A stretch of 64,000 bases of DNA from Sphingobacterium tabacisoli (GCF_017908035.1 NZ_JAEQMU010000001.1:1178001-1242000); one strand, 5' to 3'; counted from the first letter of the stretch, positions 10,207 to 18,397 are shown. A program made the numbers and translations. Notes: generated by a model not told the origin, from the letters alone.

Positions 10207-10509
10207 GTCTTGATTTCGGTGCTATTTGATATGGCAGTTCGTACTTTTGATTCGCAATTTTACAAAAGATTAATAACTATTCAAAACCTCAGCATGGTTA
10301 CCTCTTTTTGAAAAAAAGATAAGTATATTGTAATTCAATCGGTTCCAAAACAGAAGCACAACTATGCTTTTCGGTTCTTTAATAAATAGAACTTGAACCT
10401 AGCTACACGAAGCTTCATACATAACAAAGGTGCCATCTAGACCATTGCACGCTAAGGATATCAAAAAATATTCAATCGGACGCGACTATCCACTAACCTC
10501 GATATCACG
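10207..10509. other. Gene-free stretch upstream of the sigma factor
   Basis: About 300 bases between the WG-repeat gene and the sigma gene, AT-rich, with no credible coding frame on either strand. It should hold the promoter of the sigma gene, but no exact TAnnTTTG match was found on the minus strand close to the start codon. An imperfect 6-bp inverted repeat (CTATCC/GGATAG) overlaps the end of the WG-repeat gene and is too weak to call a terminator. Confidence 0.5.
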
Positions 10510-11769
10510 CTAGGATAGGTCCATGACCATCACTGGTCTCTCCTCATGTAGCAATTCACAGATGATTTTACCAGATTGATCCATAAGAAATGTTTTGCCA
10601 TCAAATTCTACGACAAACTTACCGTCGGGCTCTATGCTAGCCCTATAGTACTTGTTCTCCAATATGAGCTCCCCTTTCTTATTAATAATTCCCCACAGGT
10701 CGCTAGTATAGTGTGCACCAGAGGAGTAGCTTCGTTTTCCATAACCTGCGTATCCATTATAGAACCCTTCCATCACTCCTACGAATTTAAAATCAATCAC
10801 TGTATTTCCTTTCTTATCAATAAATCCCCAATATCCATCTTTCAATACTGGTGCCAATCCTTCAGAAAAACTTCGAGCAGCATCATAAATCAAAGGAATA
10901 ACCAATTTGCCCCGTCGATCAACAAAACCATTCTTCCCTCCTTTCTCTACCAAAAATAGTCCTTCGGAAATCCGCTCAACGTTATCATAGCCACCTGTAA
11001 TAATAGGTTTTCCCTTCTTGTCCCAAACCAACTCTTCTCCGCCATCACGTTCTATTCCATACACAAACCCATCTTCTGCTGCATAAAGATATCTATAGAG
11101 AGGCTCCACCAACACTTTCTGCTTCAGGTCCATTAATCCATATTTTGCATTATTCTCCATGGAATAAGTCAAAGAAACCCCATTGAGACAATTGCCTAGT
11201 TCTAGGTATCTAAAATCCAACAAGATATGGCCATCAGAATTAATAAGTCCACGGAGCCCGTTCTTTTTGGCGACAGCATTCCCTTGTTCAAAACTGAAAA
11301 TATTATCATAGTCAAATGGCAAAACCCGTCTTCCCTTGAAGTCAATTAGTCCTTCTTTATCATTCTTTGCTGCAACAAAAACATTAGCCTTGTCCGAGAC
11401 GCGATCAAGACTGGTATATTCTAACGGCAAAAGATAATTCCCTTGCCTATCAATAACACCAAATCTATCGCCTATACAGACGATAGCACTACCGTCTTTG
11501 AATTTTTCAGCATAGTCATACCGGAATGGGAGGACTTCTTTACCTAGCGTGTCGATAAACAGATATTCCTCCTCCAATTTTACGAGAATCGTTCCTTCTG
11601 AATAACCACCTATATAACTATAAATACGCTCCGTCAAAGGGACACCATCCTTATTTAAAAGCCCCATCTTCTCATTTGAGCCATAGCTGTAATAGCGAAA
11701 CTCTTCTTGGGCAAAGGATTGCAAACTACATAGTATCCCTATGAATAAAGTCACCAAAAATCTAAACAT
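10510..11769 (-). CDS. Secreted WG-repeat protein
   Basis: Exported protein of 419 residues with signal peptide (1-21, ending SFAQ) followed almost entirely by WG repeats of about 45-50 residues. Recurrent units include FGVIDRQGNYLLPLEY, RGLINSDGHILLDFRY, NGFVDRRGKLVIPLIY and WGFIDKKGNTVIDFKF. WG repeats form beta-structures whose cellular function is largely unknown. It is monocistronic, with intergenic regions of 300-370 bases on both sides, and its neighbours give no hint of its role. Confidence 0.9.
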   Translation of the reverse strand: MFRFLVTLFIGILCSLQSFAQEEFRYYSYGSNEKMGLLNKDGVPLTERIYSYIGGYSEGTILVKLEEEYLFIDTLGKEVLPFRYDYAEKFKDGSAIVCIGDRFGVIDRQGNYLLPLEYTSLDRVSDKANVFVAAKNDKEGLIDFKGRRVLPFDYDNIFSFEQGNAVAKKNGLRGLINSDGHILLDFRYLELGNCLNGVSLTYSMENNAKYGLMDLKQKVLVEPLYRYLYAAEDGFVYGIERDGGEELVWDKKGKPIITGGYDNVERISEGLFLVEKGGKNGFVDRRGKLVIPLIYDAARSFSEGLAPVLKDGYWGFIDKKGNTVIDFKFVGVMEGFYNGYAGYGKRSYSSGAHYTSDLWGIINKKGELILENKYYRASIEPDGKFVVEFDGKTFLMDQSGKIICELLHEERPVMVMDLS

Positions 11770-12139
11770 GTCAACCTAATTAAAAGCGAAAAATAATGAC
11801 TTATTTTCATAATGCCAACAAATTCACTTTATCCAGAATTAGATTTTATTTCTTGTAGAGACAGACCTACAACCTTAACACTCTTAATGCATCCCCCAAC
11901 TATTTGAAGGCATGAATGAACTGATCCAATTGCCCTGTTTATAGAAAAACAGCAAAACAAAAGCACCTAAAGTAAATATTTAGTTTAAACAAAAAATAAT
12001 TACACAAAAACTACACATAAAACTTATTAGCAACTCAAAATCAACACTATTTAACTTTAAAGAAAATCAACTTAAATACAGATTATGATTTTCATAACGC
12101 TTCAAAATCAACTATCTCGAACGAAGATCAGTAGTATCC
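11770..12139. other. AT-rich gene-free stretch
   Basis: This 370-base stretch between the WG-repeat gene and the small ferredoxin-like gene is very AT-rich and full of stop codons. It should contain the promoter of the WG-repeat gene (minus strand) and the 3' end of the sigma operon. No convincing hairpin terminator, RNA gene or coding frame was seen. Confidence 0.5.
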
Positions 12140-12352
12140 TCAGTAAGGTAGTTCTTCGCAATGATAGCCCGCATCGGACAAAAACCGAACTATCGATTCG
12201 GCCCTCAATGTCGGCGTGTCTACGCGAAATATATTGTCACAATCTTCGAGATCAAAATTCCATCTCGCATCAGGAAGTTTCTCTTCTAGATAGGGTTTTA
12301 GCTGTTCAATATCCTGGTCCGTCTGAACGGAGGTAGCAAATACATAAATCAT
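12140..12352 (-). CDS. Small ferredoxin-fold (HMA-like) protein, unknown function
   Basis: Protein of 70 residues without signal or membrane segment. The pattern of strand, helix and strand and the central ARWNFDLEDCDNIFRVD segment match a small Bacteroidota family that I recall as having a heavy-metal-associated-like beta-alpha-beta fold, though the CxxC of true metal chaperones is absent and only single cysteines (DC, HC) remain. It starts 20 bp after the stop of the sigma factor gene and is the last gene of that operon. Its role is unknown; binding a small ligand or another protein is possible. Confidence 0.75.
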   Translation of the reverse strand: MIYVFATSVQTDQDIEQLKPYLEEKLPDARWNFDLEDCDNIFRVDTPTLRAESIVRFLSDAGYHCEELPY

Positions 12353-12372
12353 AATAAGTGGGTATTTTGTAG

Positions 12373-12960
12373 TTAGTAAAACATGATATCTTTATACAAA
12401 GTATAGAGTTGCTTGCGCAAATATTTAACAGCATAGTGCTTTCTGGACAACAACGTATTAAGTGGAATGTTTAAACTCAATGCCACTTCCTTTACAGGCA
12501 ATCCATCTATTTCCGTCAGTTCGAAAGCCTCCCGTTGTTCCTTAGGCAAACTAGAAAGCCCTGCCTCTAACTCTTTCCAAACTAGCGAACGTAAATAGAC
12601 CATCTCTGGAGTGGGACTAGGGGCACCGAATAAAATTTCAGATAGCTCTTCAAGAACCAAACCTTCATCATCGGACGAAAGTGAAGGCATTTCTACCTCC
12701 CTCTTCTTCTTACCCCGATTTATAATCGTATTACGCGCCACACGATAGAGCCAGGCGCTGACCTGCTCTATGGGAGTAAGATTTTTATCAATAGTCTTCA
12801 CCAATTGATAAAAAACATCCTGAAGGATATCCTCAGCATCCTCTATATTAGAGACACGCTTGCGGATAAAGGACTGTAGCATGGGTTGCTGCTCGCGTAC
12901 AAGCTGCTCCACATTGATGGATTCCCGCGCACTATCAATCTTCTCTGTTGAGTCCTTCAT
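12373..12960 (-). CDS. ECF-type RNA polymerase sigma factor
   Basis: Sigma-70 family factor of 195 residues. Region 2 is seen in SNIEDAEDILQDVFYQLVK and the helix-turn-helix of region 4 in LPVKEVALSLNIPLNTLLSR. The frame is open for 15 more codons upstream, but ATG at 12958-12960 gives the natural N-terminus (MKDSTEKID). With this start it overlaps the preceding membrane-protein gene by 26 bp, which indicates translational coupling. Unlike the other two sigma genes it has no FecR neighbour; the small membrane protein upstream is the most likely partner or anti-sigma factor, by position only. Confidence 0.9.
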   Translation of the reverse strand: MKDSTEKIDSARESINVEQLVREQQPMLQSFIRKRVSNIEDAEDILQDVFYQLVKTIDKNLTPIEQVSAWLYRVARNTIINRGKKKREVEMPSLSSDDEGLVLEELSEILFGAPSPTPEMVYLRSLVWKELEAGLSSLPKEQREAFELTEIDGLPVKEVALSLNIPLNTLLSRKHYAVKYLRKQLYTLYKDIMFY

Positions 12961-13294
12961 CCTGTACAGTATCAAAACGGTCCTTTTCGAAAGAGCCAAA
13001 ACCAAATTTACGTCGCTTACAAATAAATTCCTTTCGTTGCTCAGCCGTCATACGAGCCCATTTCTCTGACATTGGCCCGTTCTTCATCGGATTAAAGCCT
13101 TTGCCCCGACCTCCTCCAAAACGACCAAAGAGAAGGCGAACCAAAACAAATAGACCTAATGCCTGCCAAAAAGTAAGTGTAGTTAGCCCAAAAATATCTG
13201 GAATAAGTAAATTCCATAACACCATAATGATACCGCTCAGACCAGCGATACAGGCTATAGCCAATAAGGCACATTTTAGTTTTCTTAATTTCAT
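12935..13294 (-). CDS. Small two-helix membrane protein, possible sigma partner
   Basis: Inner-membrane protein of 119 residues with two transmembrane segments (about 9-31 and 41-56), a glycine/arginine-rich linker (FGRFGGGRGKGF), and a basic cytoplasmic tail with the motif WARMTAEQRKEF. Similar tails occur in small Bacteroidota membrane proteins coded next to sigma factors. It is the first gene of a three-gene operon with the sigma factor (26-bp overlap) and the HMA-like protein. Function is not established; an anti-sigma or stress-sensing role is a guess from gene order. Confidence 0.8.
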   Translation of the reverse strand: MKLRKLKCALLAIACIAGLSGIIMVLWNLLIPDIFGLTTLTFWQALGLFVLVRLLFGRFGGGRGKGFNPMKNGPMSEKWARMTAEQRKEFICKRRKFGFGSFEKDRFDTVQDEGLNRED

Positions 13295-13330
13295 ATGTAT
13301 ATATTTTGTCTTTTATCTGTCATTAACTTG

Positions 13331-13346
13331 TTCCGATTTATCGGAA
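13331..13346. promoter_or_regulatory. Perfect palindrome upstream of membrane-protein/sigma operon
   Basis: TTCCGAT-TT-ATCGGAA is a perfect 7+2+7 palindrome located 36 bases before the start of the membrane-protein gene (minus strand). The size and symmetry are typical of a dimeric repressor or activator site. The regulator is not known. Confidence 0.4.
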
Positions 13347-13556
13347 TGGAATATCCAAACCGAGTGTAACGAGCTCACGAACTAATTACATTCATTGCTG
13401 TTTGTGCAGTTTCTACTACATGAATATTTCATAATGCTTTAAATTACACAATCATTATGGAGAGCGCTCTATAAACGTAGACAATTAACTCTTTAAAATA
13501 TTTTATACTATTTTCATTTTTTTTCAAAACGCACATCAGATCTTTATCTCCGTCCT

Positions 13557-13564
13557 TAATTTTG
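13557..13564 (+). promoter_or_regulatory. Candidate -7 element (TAATTTTG)
   Basis: An exact TAnnTTTG match on the plus strand 11 bases before the ATG of a 36-codon small frame. No TTG was found at the expected -33 distance, so support is moderate. Confidence 0.35.
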
Positions 13565-13575
13565 ATTTCTTAAAA

Positions 13576-13686
13576 ATGAAGTCGGCACGAAATAAAACCA
13601 AAGCAACAATCTCCCAAAGACTACGCAAACCATCCCGTCAACTGAATCTGACAAAAATTGATATTTCTATGGCAAGAGTTAAATAG
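13576..13686 (+). CDS. Candidate small basic peptide (36 aa)
   Basis: A 36-codon frame from ATG to TAG lies in an otherwise gene-free gap of about 460 bases. The product is strongly basic (MKSARNKTKATISQRLRKPS at its start, about ten Lys/Arg in all), without signal peptide or membrane segment. A consensus -7 element ends 11 bases before the ATG. It could equally be a chance frame in an untranslated region; no family is recognised. The rest of the gap (13295-13575 and 13687-13756) holds a palindrome and AT-rich DNA only. Confidence 0.3.
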   Translation: MKSARNKTKATISQRLRKPSRQLNLTKIDISMARVK

Positions 13687-13756
13687 CATATGAGACACAT
13701 GCTTTCTTAATTCCTACATTTTTTTAATACAAGGAATAATGGCATATTTGTATTGT

Positions 13757-14059
13757 ATGAACGCAATAAAATATCTATTTGGAATACTTTCTATTTCTTT
13801 GTTAGCCTCTTGCGGTGGCGCTCAAAAAGAGCAGACACTGGAACAGCTTGATAAAAAATCAGCTCGAGAGGTCACATTAAAGACAGTTACCCTTGGTGAC
13901 ACCGTACTACATATCACGACACAACATATTTGGTATAATGGTGAGCAGGTTGCCTCAAAAAGTGATACATTAAAAACGCCAGTCGCCCCAAACACATGGG
14001 ATGGAGTCGATTCGACAAAGACGTTGAGTAAAGTACCTATTTATGTAACCGTACAATAA
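13757..14059 (+). CDS. Small lipoprotein of unknown function
   Basis: Predicted lipoprotein of 100 residues: the signal ends in LLASC with Cys19 as lipidation site, followed by a short beta-rich domain. The frame is open six codons further upstream, but ATG 13757 gives the proper signal peptide, and a near-consensus -7 element (CATATTTG, 13743-13750) lies only six bases before it. Its stop codon overlaps the next ATG (TAATG), so translation is coupled to the YgiB-like lipoprotein gene. No known domain was recognised. Confidence 0.8.
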   Translation: MNAIKYLFGILSISLLASCGGAQKEQTLEQLDKKSAREVTLKTVTLGDTVLHITTQHIWYNGEQVASKSDTLKTPVAPNTWDGVDSTKTLSKVPIYVTVQ

Positions 14060-14427
14060 TGAGAAAACCATCAGCAAAAAATATTCAACTGGTATTGATT
14101 ACTTCTGTACTGGCATCCTGCGCACAACCGCAGCAGAAAGAAGATGACCGACAGCGGGTATACATGCGAGCAGACTCTACTGCAGCCTATACTGAAGTGA
14201 CGGACAACTACCGCCAGGGGCACCATGGAATAGGAGGTATGGGTTCCTCACTCCTTTGGTTTATGGCTTTTAGACATATGGGCGGTGTATTGGGATATGC
14301 CAATAATAGCCTGCATCCACAATCTGTATCAGGAACCAATGCTGCTAAAGCGGCAGCAGTCAAAGCCCAACGTGGCGGATTTGGAAAAAGTGCAACTAGT
14401 GCCCCAAGAGCCTCATCAGGATCATAA
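14059..14427 (+). CDS. YgiB-like small lipoprotein
   Basis: Predicted lipoprotein of 122 residues (lipobox VLASC, Cys21). The middle has a short hydrophobic glycine-rich stretch (GSSLLWFMAFRHMGGVLGYA), and the end carries QRGGFGKSATSAPRASSGS. The RGGFG-x-S motif near the C-terminus and the glycine-rich middle recall E. coli YgiB (DUF1190), which is coded beside the ATP-grasp protein YgiC. The same pairing is found here: the stop overlaps the start of a glutathionylspermidine-synthase-like gene (TAATG). The resemblance is from memory of the YgiB sequence and has not been aligned. Confidence 0.75.
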   Translation: MRKPSAKNIQLVLITSVLASCAQPQQKEDDRQRVYMRADSTAAYTEVTDNYRQGHHGIGGMGSSLLWFMAFRHMGGVLGYANNSLHPQSVSGTNAAKAAAVKAQRGGFGKSATSAPRASSGS

Positions 14428-15569
14428 TGCAATTAAAGAAATTACGGATTGACCCCAACTGGGAGTCTCGACTAGAATCTATAGGTTACGGTTATCACAC
14501 CTTAGATAACGTACCTTACTGGGTGGATGATTACTATTACGAAATCAACGTAAAAGAAGCAGACTTGATATACAAGGCCAGCAATGAGTTGTGGACAATG
14601 TGTCTTGATGCCGTTGAGTACATTATAAAAAACAAACGATACCATCATTTTCATATCCCCCCTCATATGATACACCATATCGAGCGGACCTGGGAAAATG
14701 ATGAACCGTCCATCTATGGCCGTTTTGACTTTGCTTATGACAAGACTAATGGTGCCCTCAAAATGTTGGAATTCAACGCAGATACACCGACCTCGCTATT
14801 TGAAACAGGTATTGTACAGTGGTACTGGAAGAAACATTATTTCCCTGAATTGACCGATCAGTTTAATAGTATACACGAACAGTTGATCAACTGTTGGGGC
14901 GAACTCAAGCCTTATCTGAATGGGGATATCCTTCACTTTTCCTGTGCAAAGGAAACACTGGAAGACCTTACAAATATTGAATACTTACGCGACACGGCAA
15001 TCCAGGCAGGCCTACAGACCAAATTGATTTATATTGATGATATTGGCTGGTCAGGCCGTAACTTTGTGGACCTTGAAGGCGAGCCCATCCAATCTATATT
15101 CAAACTCTATCCTTGGGAGTGGATGATACGTGAGGAATTTGGAGTCCACATCATCAACGATCTAAACAAGACACAATGGATTGAACCTTCATGGAAAATG
15201 TTGCTCTCCAACAAGGCGATACTCCCCATCCTTTGGGAGTTATACCCCAATCATCCTTATCTATTGGCATCGTATTTTGAGGAACCTGGGCATCTCAAAC
15301 ATTTCGTTAAAAAGCCTATTCTATCCCGAGAGGGTGCCAACATAGAGATGTACTACGACAAGCAGATGATTTACGCAACCGCCGGTGAATATGGAGATGA
15401 AGACTATATCTACCAAGAGCTCGCCACATTACATCGTGAAGAAACCGGATTTTCCATCATCGGCAGCTGGATTATAGGACAAGAGTCCTGTGGAATCTCC
15501 TTCCGTGAATCCGATATGCCGATCACGACGGATCAAAGCCGGTTTGTGCCACATATTATAAGACATTAA
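14427..15569 (+). CDS. Glutathionylspermidine-synthase-like ATP-grasp protein (YgiC/YjfC type)
   Basis: Cytoplasmic ATP-grasp enzyme of 380 residues related to the synthetase domain of glutathionylspermidine synthase and to E. coli YgiC/YjfC. Characteristic segments are GRFDFAYDKTNGALKMLEFN followed by ADTPTSLFETG (about 99-129), KLYPWEW, KPILSREGANI, and YIYQELATL near the end. The amidase domain of true bifunctional Gsp synthases is absent. The family links carboxylates and amines using ATP, but the substrate of the YgiC type is not known. It is the last gene of a coupled three-gene operon with two lipoproteins and is followed by a strong terminator. Confidence 0.88.
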   Translation: MQLKKLRIDPNWESRLESIGYGYHTLDNVPYWVDDYYYEINVKEADLIYKASNELWTMCLDAVEYIIKNKRYHHFHIPPHMIHHIERTWENDEPSIYGRFDFAYDKTNGALKMLEFNADTPTSLFETGIVQWYWKKHYFPELTDQFNSIHEQLINCWGELKPYLNGDILHFSCAKETLEDLTNIEYLRDTAIQAGLQTKLIYIDDIGWSGRNFVDLEGEPIQSIFKLYPWEWMIREEFGVHIINDLNKTQWIEPSWKMLLSNKAILPILWELYPNHPYLLASYFEEPGHLKHFVKKPILSREGANIEMYYDKQMIYATAGEYGDEDYIYQELATLHREETGFSIIGSWIIGQESCGISFRESDMPITTDQSRFVPHIIRH

Positions 15570-15575
15570 AAAACA

Positions 15576-15605
15576 AAGAGCGCTCATCAATGATGCGGCG
15601 CTCTT
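15576..15605. terminator. Bidirectional terminator
   Basis: The stem AAGAGCGC/GCGCTCTT (15576-15583 with 15598-15605), extended inside by CATCA/TGATG, lies between two convergent genes. It is preceded by an A-rich run on the left; the right side has only a short T content. Confidence 0.75.
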
Positions 15606-15626
15606 GTACTAACAAATAAAATAATA

Positions 15627-16661
15627 CTAAATCCTATTAATTTTCAAAACGGTATTTGCGTTTTCTACAGGCTCGCCTTTCTTTCCAGCTTGCTTATTTG
15701 TGACGTATATCGCACCCGATGCAGGGTCTAATGTAATTGTATTCGGCAACCCTTGAGTTGCGATACGTTCTATCACCTGATAGCTATCTGTATTGATAAC
15801 CGCTACCTCCTGCTTATTCCGATTAGCGGTATACAACAGTTTGCTTTTCTCATCATAGACCAGTCCTATAGGTGATGAATCATAACCTAAATAAACCTTC
15901 TGTAGGATATCACCTGTATTACCATCCACTATCGTTACGTTGTTATCATTAGACTGACTTACAAATAAGCGATTACCAGCCTTATCCAACGCAATATTTA
16001 GAGGACAGTAAGACCATGTTTTAAACTGACCTTCCAAGTTTCCAGACTCACTGTTATAGACGAGAATATTCCCCTCCATTGTATTAGCATCTGTACCATA
16101 TACCTTGCCACGCTGGGCATCTACATTCACACCTAGCAGGTACGCTCCTTCTTTTTCAAATGCACCTACATAGGTGTTGCTATTACCATCAATTTCCCAA
16201 ATAGAAGGATTCCCATGATCAGAGACATAGACTTTATTACGGATCTCATCTACTGCAATCTCGCGAATCTTCGATTTTTTGTTTCCACTCGATATCACTT
16301 GCTGTTTTTTGCTCTTCAAATCAATTGCACTGACCGCATCCTGTAGAGAATGCCCCACATAAAGAGTCTGTGTTTTATTATTCAGGGCAATTCCAAAAGG
16401 AAGGTATTTTCCCAACGCAATAGAATCCTTTACCGCTAAGCTCTGTCCATCCAGTACATAGACAAAATTCTCCGCATTCTTATCAAACCCCCTTTTAGGT
16501 CCAGCAACATATACGAGATTATTGGTTGGATTATATACCAATTGATAAAGTTCATTAGGCAGTTTTTGCATCTGCTCAATTTTAAAATTAGCACTATTCT
16601 CTTGACCGTATACAAGAGCTGAAGCTAGCGTCAACGCGGCACCTAAAAGTATGTGTTTCAT
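15627..16661 (-). CDS. Secreted YncE-like beta-propeller (YVTN repeat) protein
   Basis: Exported protein of 344 residues with signal peptide (1-19, ending VYGQ), then a seven-bladed-type beta-propeller. Recognisable repeats include NLVYVAGPKRG, TLYVGHSLQDAVSAIDLKS, NKVYVSDHGNPSIWEID, NRLFVSQSNDNNVTIVDGNT and AIYVTNKQAG. E. coli YncE is the best-known relative and is periplasmic. The function is unclear; such proteins often sit near metal or TonB-related uptake genes, but none is adjacent here. It appears monocistronic. Confidence 0.88.
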   Translation of the reverse strand: MKHILLGAALTLASALVYGQENSANFKIEQMQKLPNELYQLVYNPTNNLVYVAGPKRGFDKNAENFVYVLDGQSLAVKDSIALGKYLPFGIALNNKTQTLYVGHSLQDAVSAIDLKSKKQQVISSGNKKSKIREIAVDEIRNKVYVSDHGNPSIWEIDGNSNTYVGAFEKEGAYLLGVNVDAQRGKVYGTDANTMEGNILVYNSESGNLEGQFKTWSYCPLNIALDKAGNRLFVSQSNDNNVTIVDGNTGDILQKVYLGYDSSPIGLVYDEKSKLLYTANRNKQEVAVINTDSYQVIERIATQGLPNTITLDPASGAIYVTNKQAGKKGEPVENANTVLKINRI

Positions 16662-16800
16662 ATTTTATAATATTAATTTAGACTGATTTTTAATAATCGT
16701 CTACTATAAGAGTTGCTCAACATTCCTATTACCGAAGTAGTGCACTGTAATAAGCCTAAAATCTTGATCATAATTTTGGTTGCTATCTGCTTCAGCCTCC

Positions 16801-16830
16801 TTGTAGCTATAGATTAAAACAGTAAATTTG
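16801..16830 (+). promoter_or_regulatory. Bacteroidota promoter for the 98-aa lipoprotein gene
   Basis: TTG at 16801-16803, a 19-bp spacer and TAAATTTG at 16823-16830 form a consensus Bacteroidota promoter. The ATG follows at 16849. A second isolated -7-like TAATTTTG is found at 16771-16778. Confidence 0.65.
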
Positions 16831-16848
16831 AGTTTAGTTTAGCAATTT

Positions 16849-17145
16849 ATGTTCAAAAAGACATTTTACCTCGTCCCCATTTTATTTCTTTTCTCCTGTG
16901 CGAGCAAACAGGAAAGCCAAAACGTCAGCTGGTATAAAGACCAAGTTATTGAACAGCTCGAACCTCAGGGAGACTCGACCTATCGTGTACAGATTGGCAT
17001 TATGGCCTCTTCGTTCTGGTTGACAAAAGACAGCAAAGATTTCACAAAGCACTTTTCGCTATTGGAAAATAGTCTGAAGAACCGTAATCACCTTGATATA
17101 GGTGTAGAAAATGGGAGTAACAAAATAATCTTGATCAAAAAGTAG
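16849..17145 (+). CDS. Small lipoprotein of unknown function
   Basis: Predicted lipoprotein of 98 residues; the lipobox is FLFSC (Cys17), followed by ASKQESQNVSW and a small mixed alpha/beta domain with no recognised family. A good promoter lies just upstream. It may be co-transcribed with the OmdA-like gene 55 bp downstream. Confidence 0.75.
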   Translation: MFKKTFYLVPILFLFSCASKQESQNVSWYKDQVIEQLEPQGDSTYRVQIGIMASSFWLTKDSKDFTKHFSLLENSLKNRNHLDIGVENGSNKIILIKK

Positions 17146-17200
17146 ATCTACTGCGTTATAGTCAATCCATACTGCTACCTAATAATCAGACCTCCATACA

Positions 17201-17671
17201 ATGACTGGCACCTTATTAACGGACAAACAGTACACCATCGAGAAATTTGAAGGCAAAGGCGGGTGGACCTATGTCAGACTTCCGGAAATAGCACCGAGCA
17301 AAAACGCTCCCTTTGGCTGGGTCAGGGTCAGTGGCTCTGTCGACCATTACCCCATCAAAGCCTATAATCTGCAGTCAATGGGTCAAGGGATATTCTTTTT
17401 ACCTTTAAAAGCCGAGCTTCGAAAGCATATTAAAAAGCAAGCCGGAGATCTGGTACATGTCCTACTATTTGAAGATAATACACCGACTGAAATTCCAGAG
17501 GAATTAATCTTATGCCTATCCGAAGAAAATCAGGTTTATGAAACCTTCTGCTCCTACAGTGATGGCGAAAAGAAAAACATTGTAGACTGGATATACGCTG
17601 CCAAGACCGACCGTGTCAAGGTAGAGCGTATCGTTAAGACATTAGAACATATCTCCGCAAAAATCATTTAA
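17201..17671 (+). CDS. DUF1905 + OmdA/YdeI-type protein
   Basis: Cytoplasmic protein of 156 residues. The first 90 residues match the DUF1905 beta-barrel (KGGWTYVRLPEIAPSKNAPF, then GWVRVSGSVDHYPIKAYNL, then KQAGDLVHVLLFED). The rest is the helical OmdA/YdeI domain (NQVYETFCSYSDGEKKNIVD, WIYAAKTDRVKVERI). Family members are linked by annotation to bacteriocin protection, but their biochemical function is unknown. It is followed after six bases by the SDR gene, so the two are co-transcribed. Confidence 0.85.
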   Translation: MTGTLLTDKQYTIEKFEGKGGWTYVRLPEIAPSKNAPFGWVRVSGSVDHYPIKAYNLQSMGQGIFFLPLKAELRKHIKKQAGDLVHVLLFEDNTPTEIPEELILCLSEENQVYETFCSYSDGEKKNIVDWIYAAKTDRVKVERIVKTLEHISAKII

Positions 17672-17677
17672 AACTAC

Positions 17678-18373
17678 ATGGATAAAAAAACATACTTAAT
17701 TTTTGGGGTCAGTAAGGGACTGGGAAAAGCAATCGCTCAACAGCTACCGAACAAAGAAGATACGGTATTCGGTATTTCGAGAAGTAAACCGAGCTACCTA
17801 GAAGAGCAAGAAAATATGCGCTGGATAGCCGCTGATTTAGCAGCTCCTAATTCAGCGAATCGCATACTAATGGACGAAATCCAAGATCAAAGAGTAGACT
17901 ACTTTATCTATAATGTAGGGATCTGGGAAGACCTCGCCTTCTCGCCTGACTATGATTTCCAAAACGTATCCGAAAGCGAAATTATTACTATTGTTAATAC
18001 GAATATCACCTCCTGCCTGCTGACGGTACAATCGATTATCGCAAACCTCAAACAAGCGAGTAATGCAAAAGTAATTTTTATAGGATCGACATGGGGATTA
18101 GATAATCATAAAGGGAAAGAAGTTGTATTCTCGGCATCCAAATTTGCATTAAGGGGTATCATCCATGCTTTACGCGAAAACCTTCGTCTGCACAAAATTG
18201 GAGTTTCTGTTTTAAATCTCGGATACTTAGCAACAGAACCGGAAGATCAAAAAAGCGAAACCCTTATCCCTTTAGTAGACGTAATTTCCGCCCTTCGCTT
18301 CATAATCAGTACCTCCAACTCTAGCTGCGTCAAAGAGATCAACATGCCAGCTATGCAGGACGACAATATATAG
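17678..18373 (+). CDS. SDR family protein lacking the catalytic tyrosine
   Basis: Short-chain dehydrogenase/reductase fold of 231 residues. The nucleotide-binding glycine motif is present (FGVSKGLGKAIA, G10-x3-G14-x-G16) and R35 (GISRSK) suggests NADP. The active-site serine is S137 (IGSTWG). The usual Y-x-x-x-K motif reads F151-S-A-S-K155; the codon is TTC, one base away from a tyrosine TAC codon. Normal catalysis of alcohol/ketone exchange needs this tyrosine, so the protein may be a binding or regulatory SDR, or use another chemistry. It shares a transcript with the OmdA-like gene and converges on an NTF2-like gene. Confidence 0.88.
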   Translation: MDKKTYLIFGVSKGLGKAIAQQLPNKEDTVFGISRSKPSYLEEQENMRWIAADLAAPNSANRILMDEIQDQRVDYFIYNVGIWEDLAFSPDYDFQNVSESEIITIVNTNITSCLLTVQSIIANLKQASNAKVIFIGSTWGLDNHKGKEVVFSASKFALRGIIHALRENLRLHKIGVSVLNLGYLATEPEDQKSETLIPLVDVISALRFIISTSNSSCVKEINMPAMQDDNI

Positions 18374-18397
18374 GTTAATTTTCGATTGTAAGGCTTG

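Noticed and set aside
12961..13005. Longer N-terminus for the sigma factor at 12373-12960
   Set aside because: The 15 extra residues would deepen the overlap with the membrane-protein gene and do not match sigma factors; ATG 12958-12960 is natural.
12948..13385. 145-codon plus-strand frame opposite the membrane-protein and sigma genes
   Set aside because: It is antisense to the operon; the proline/lysine-rich run is the complement of the glycine-rich linker codons.
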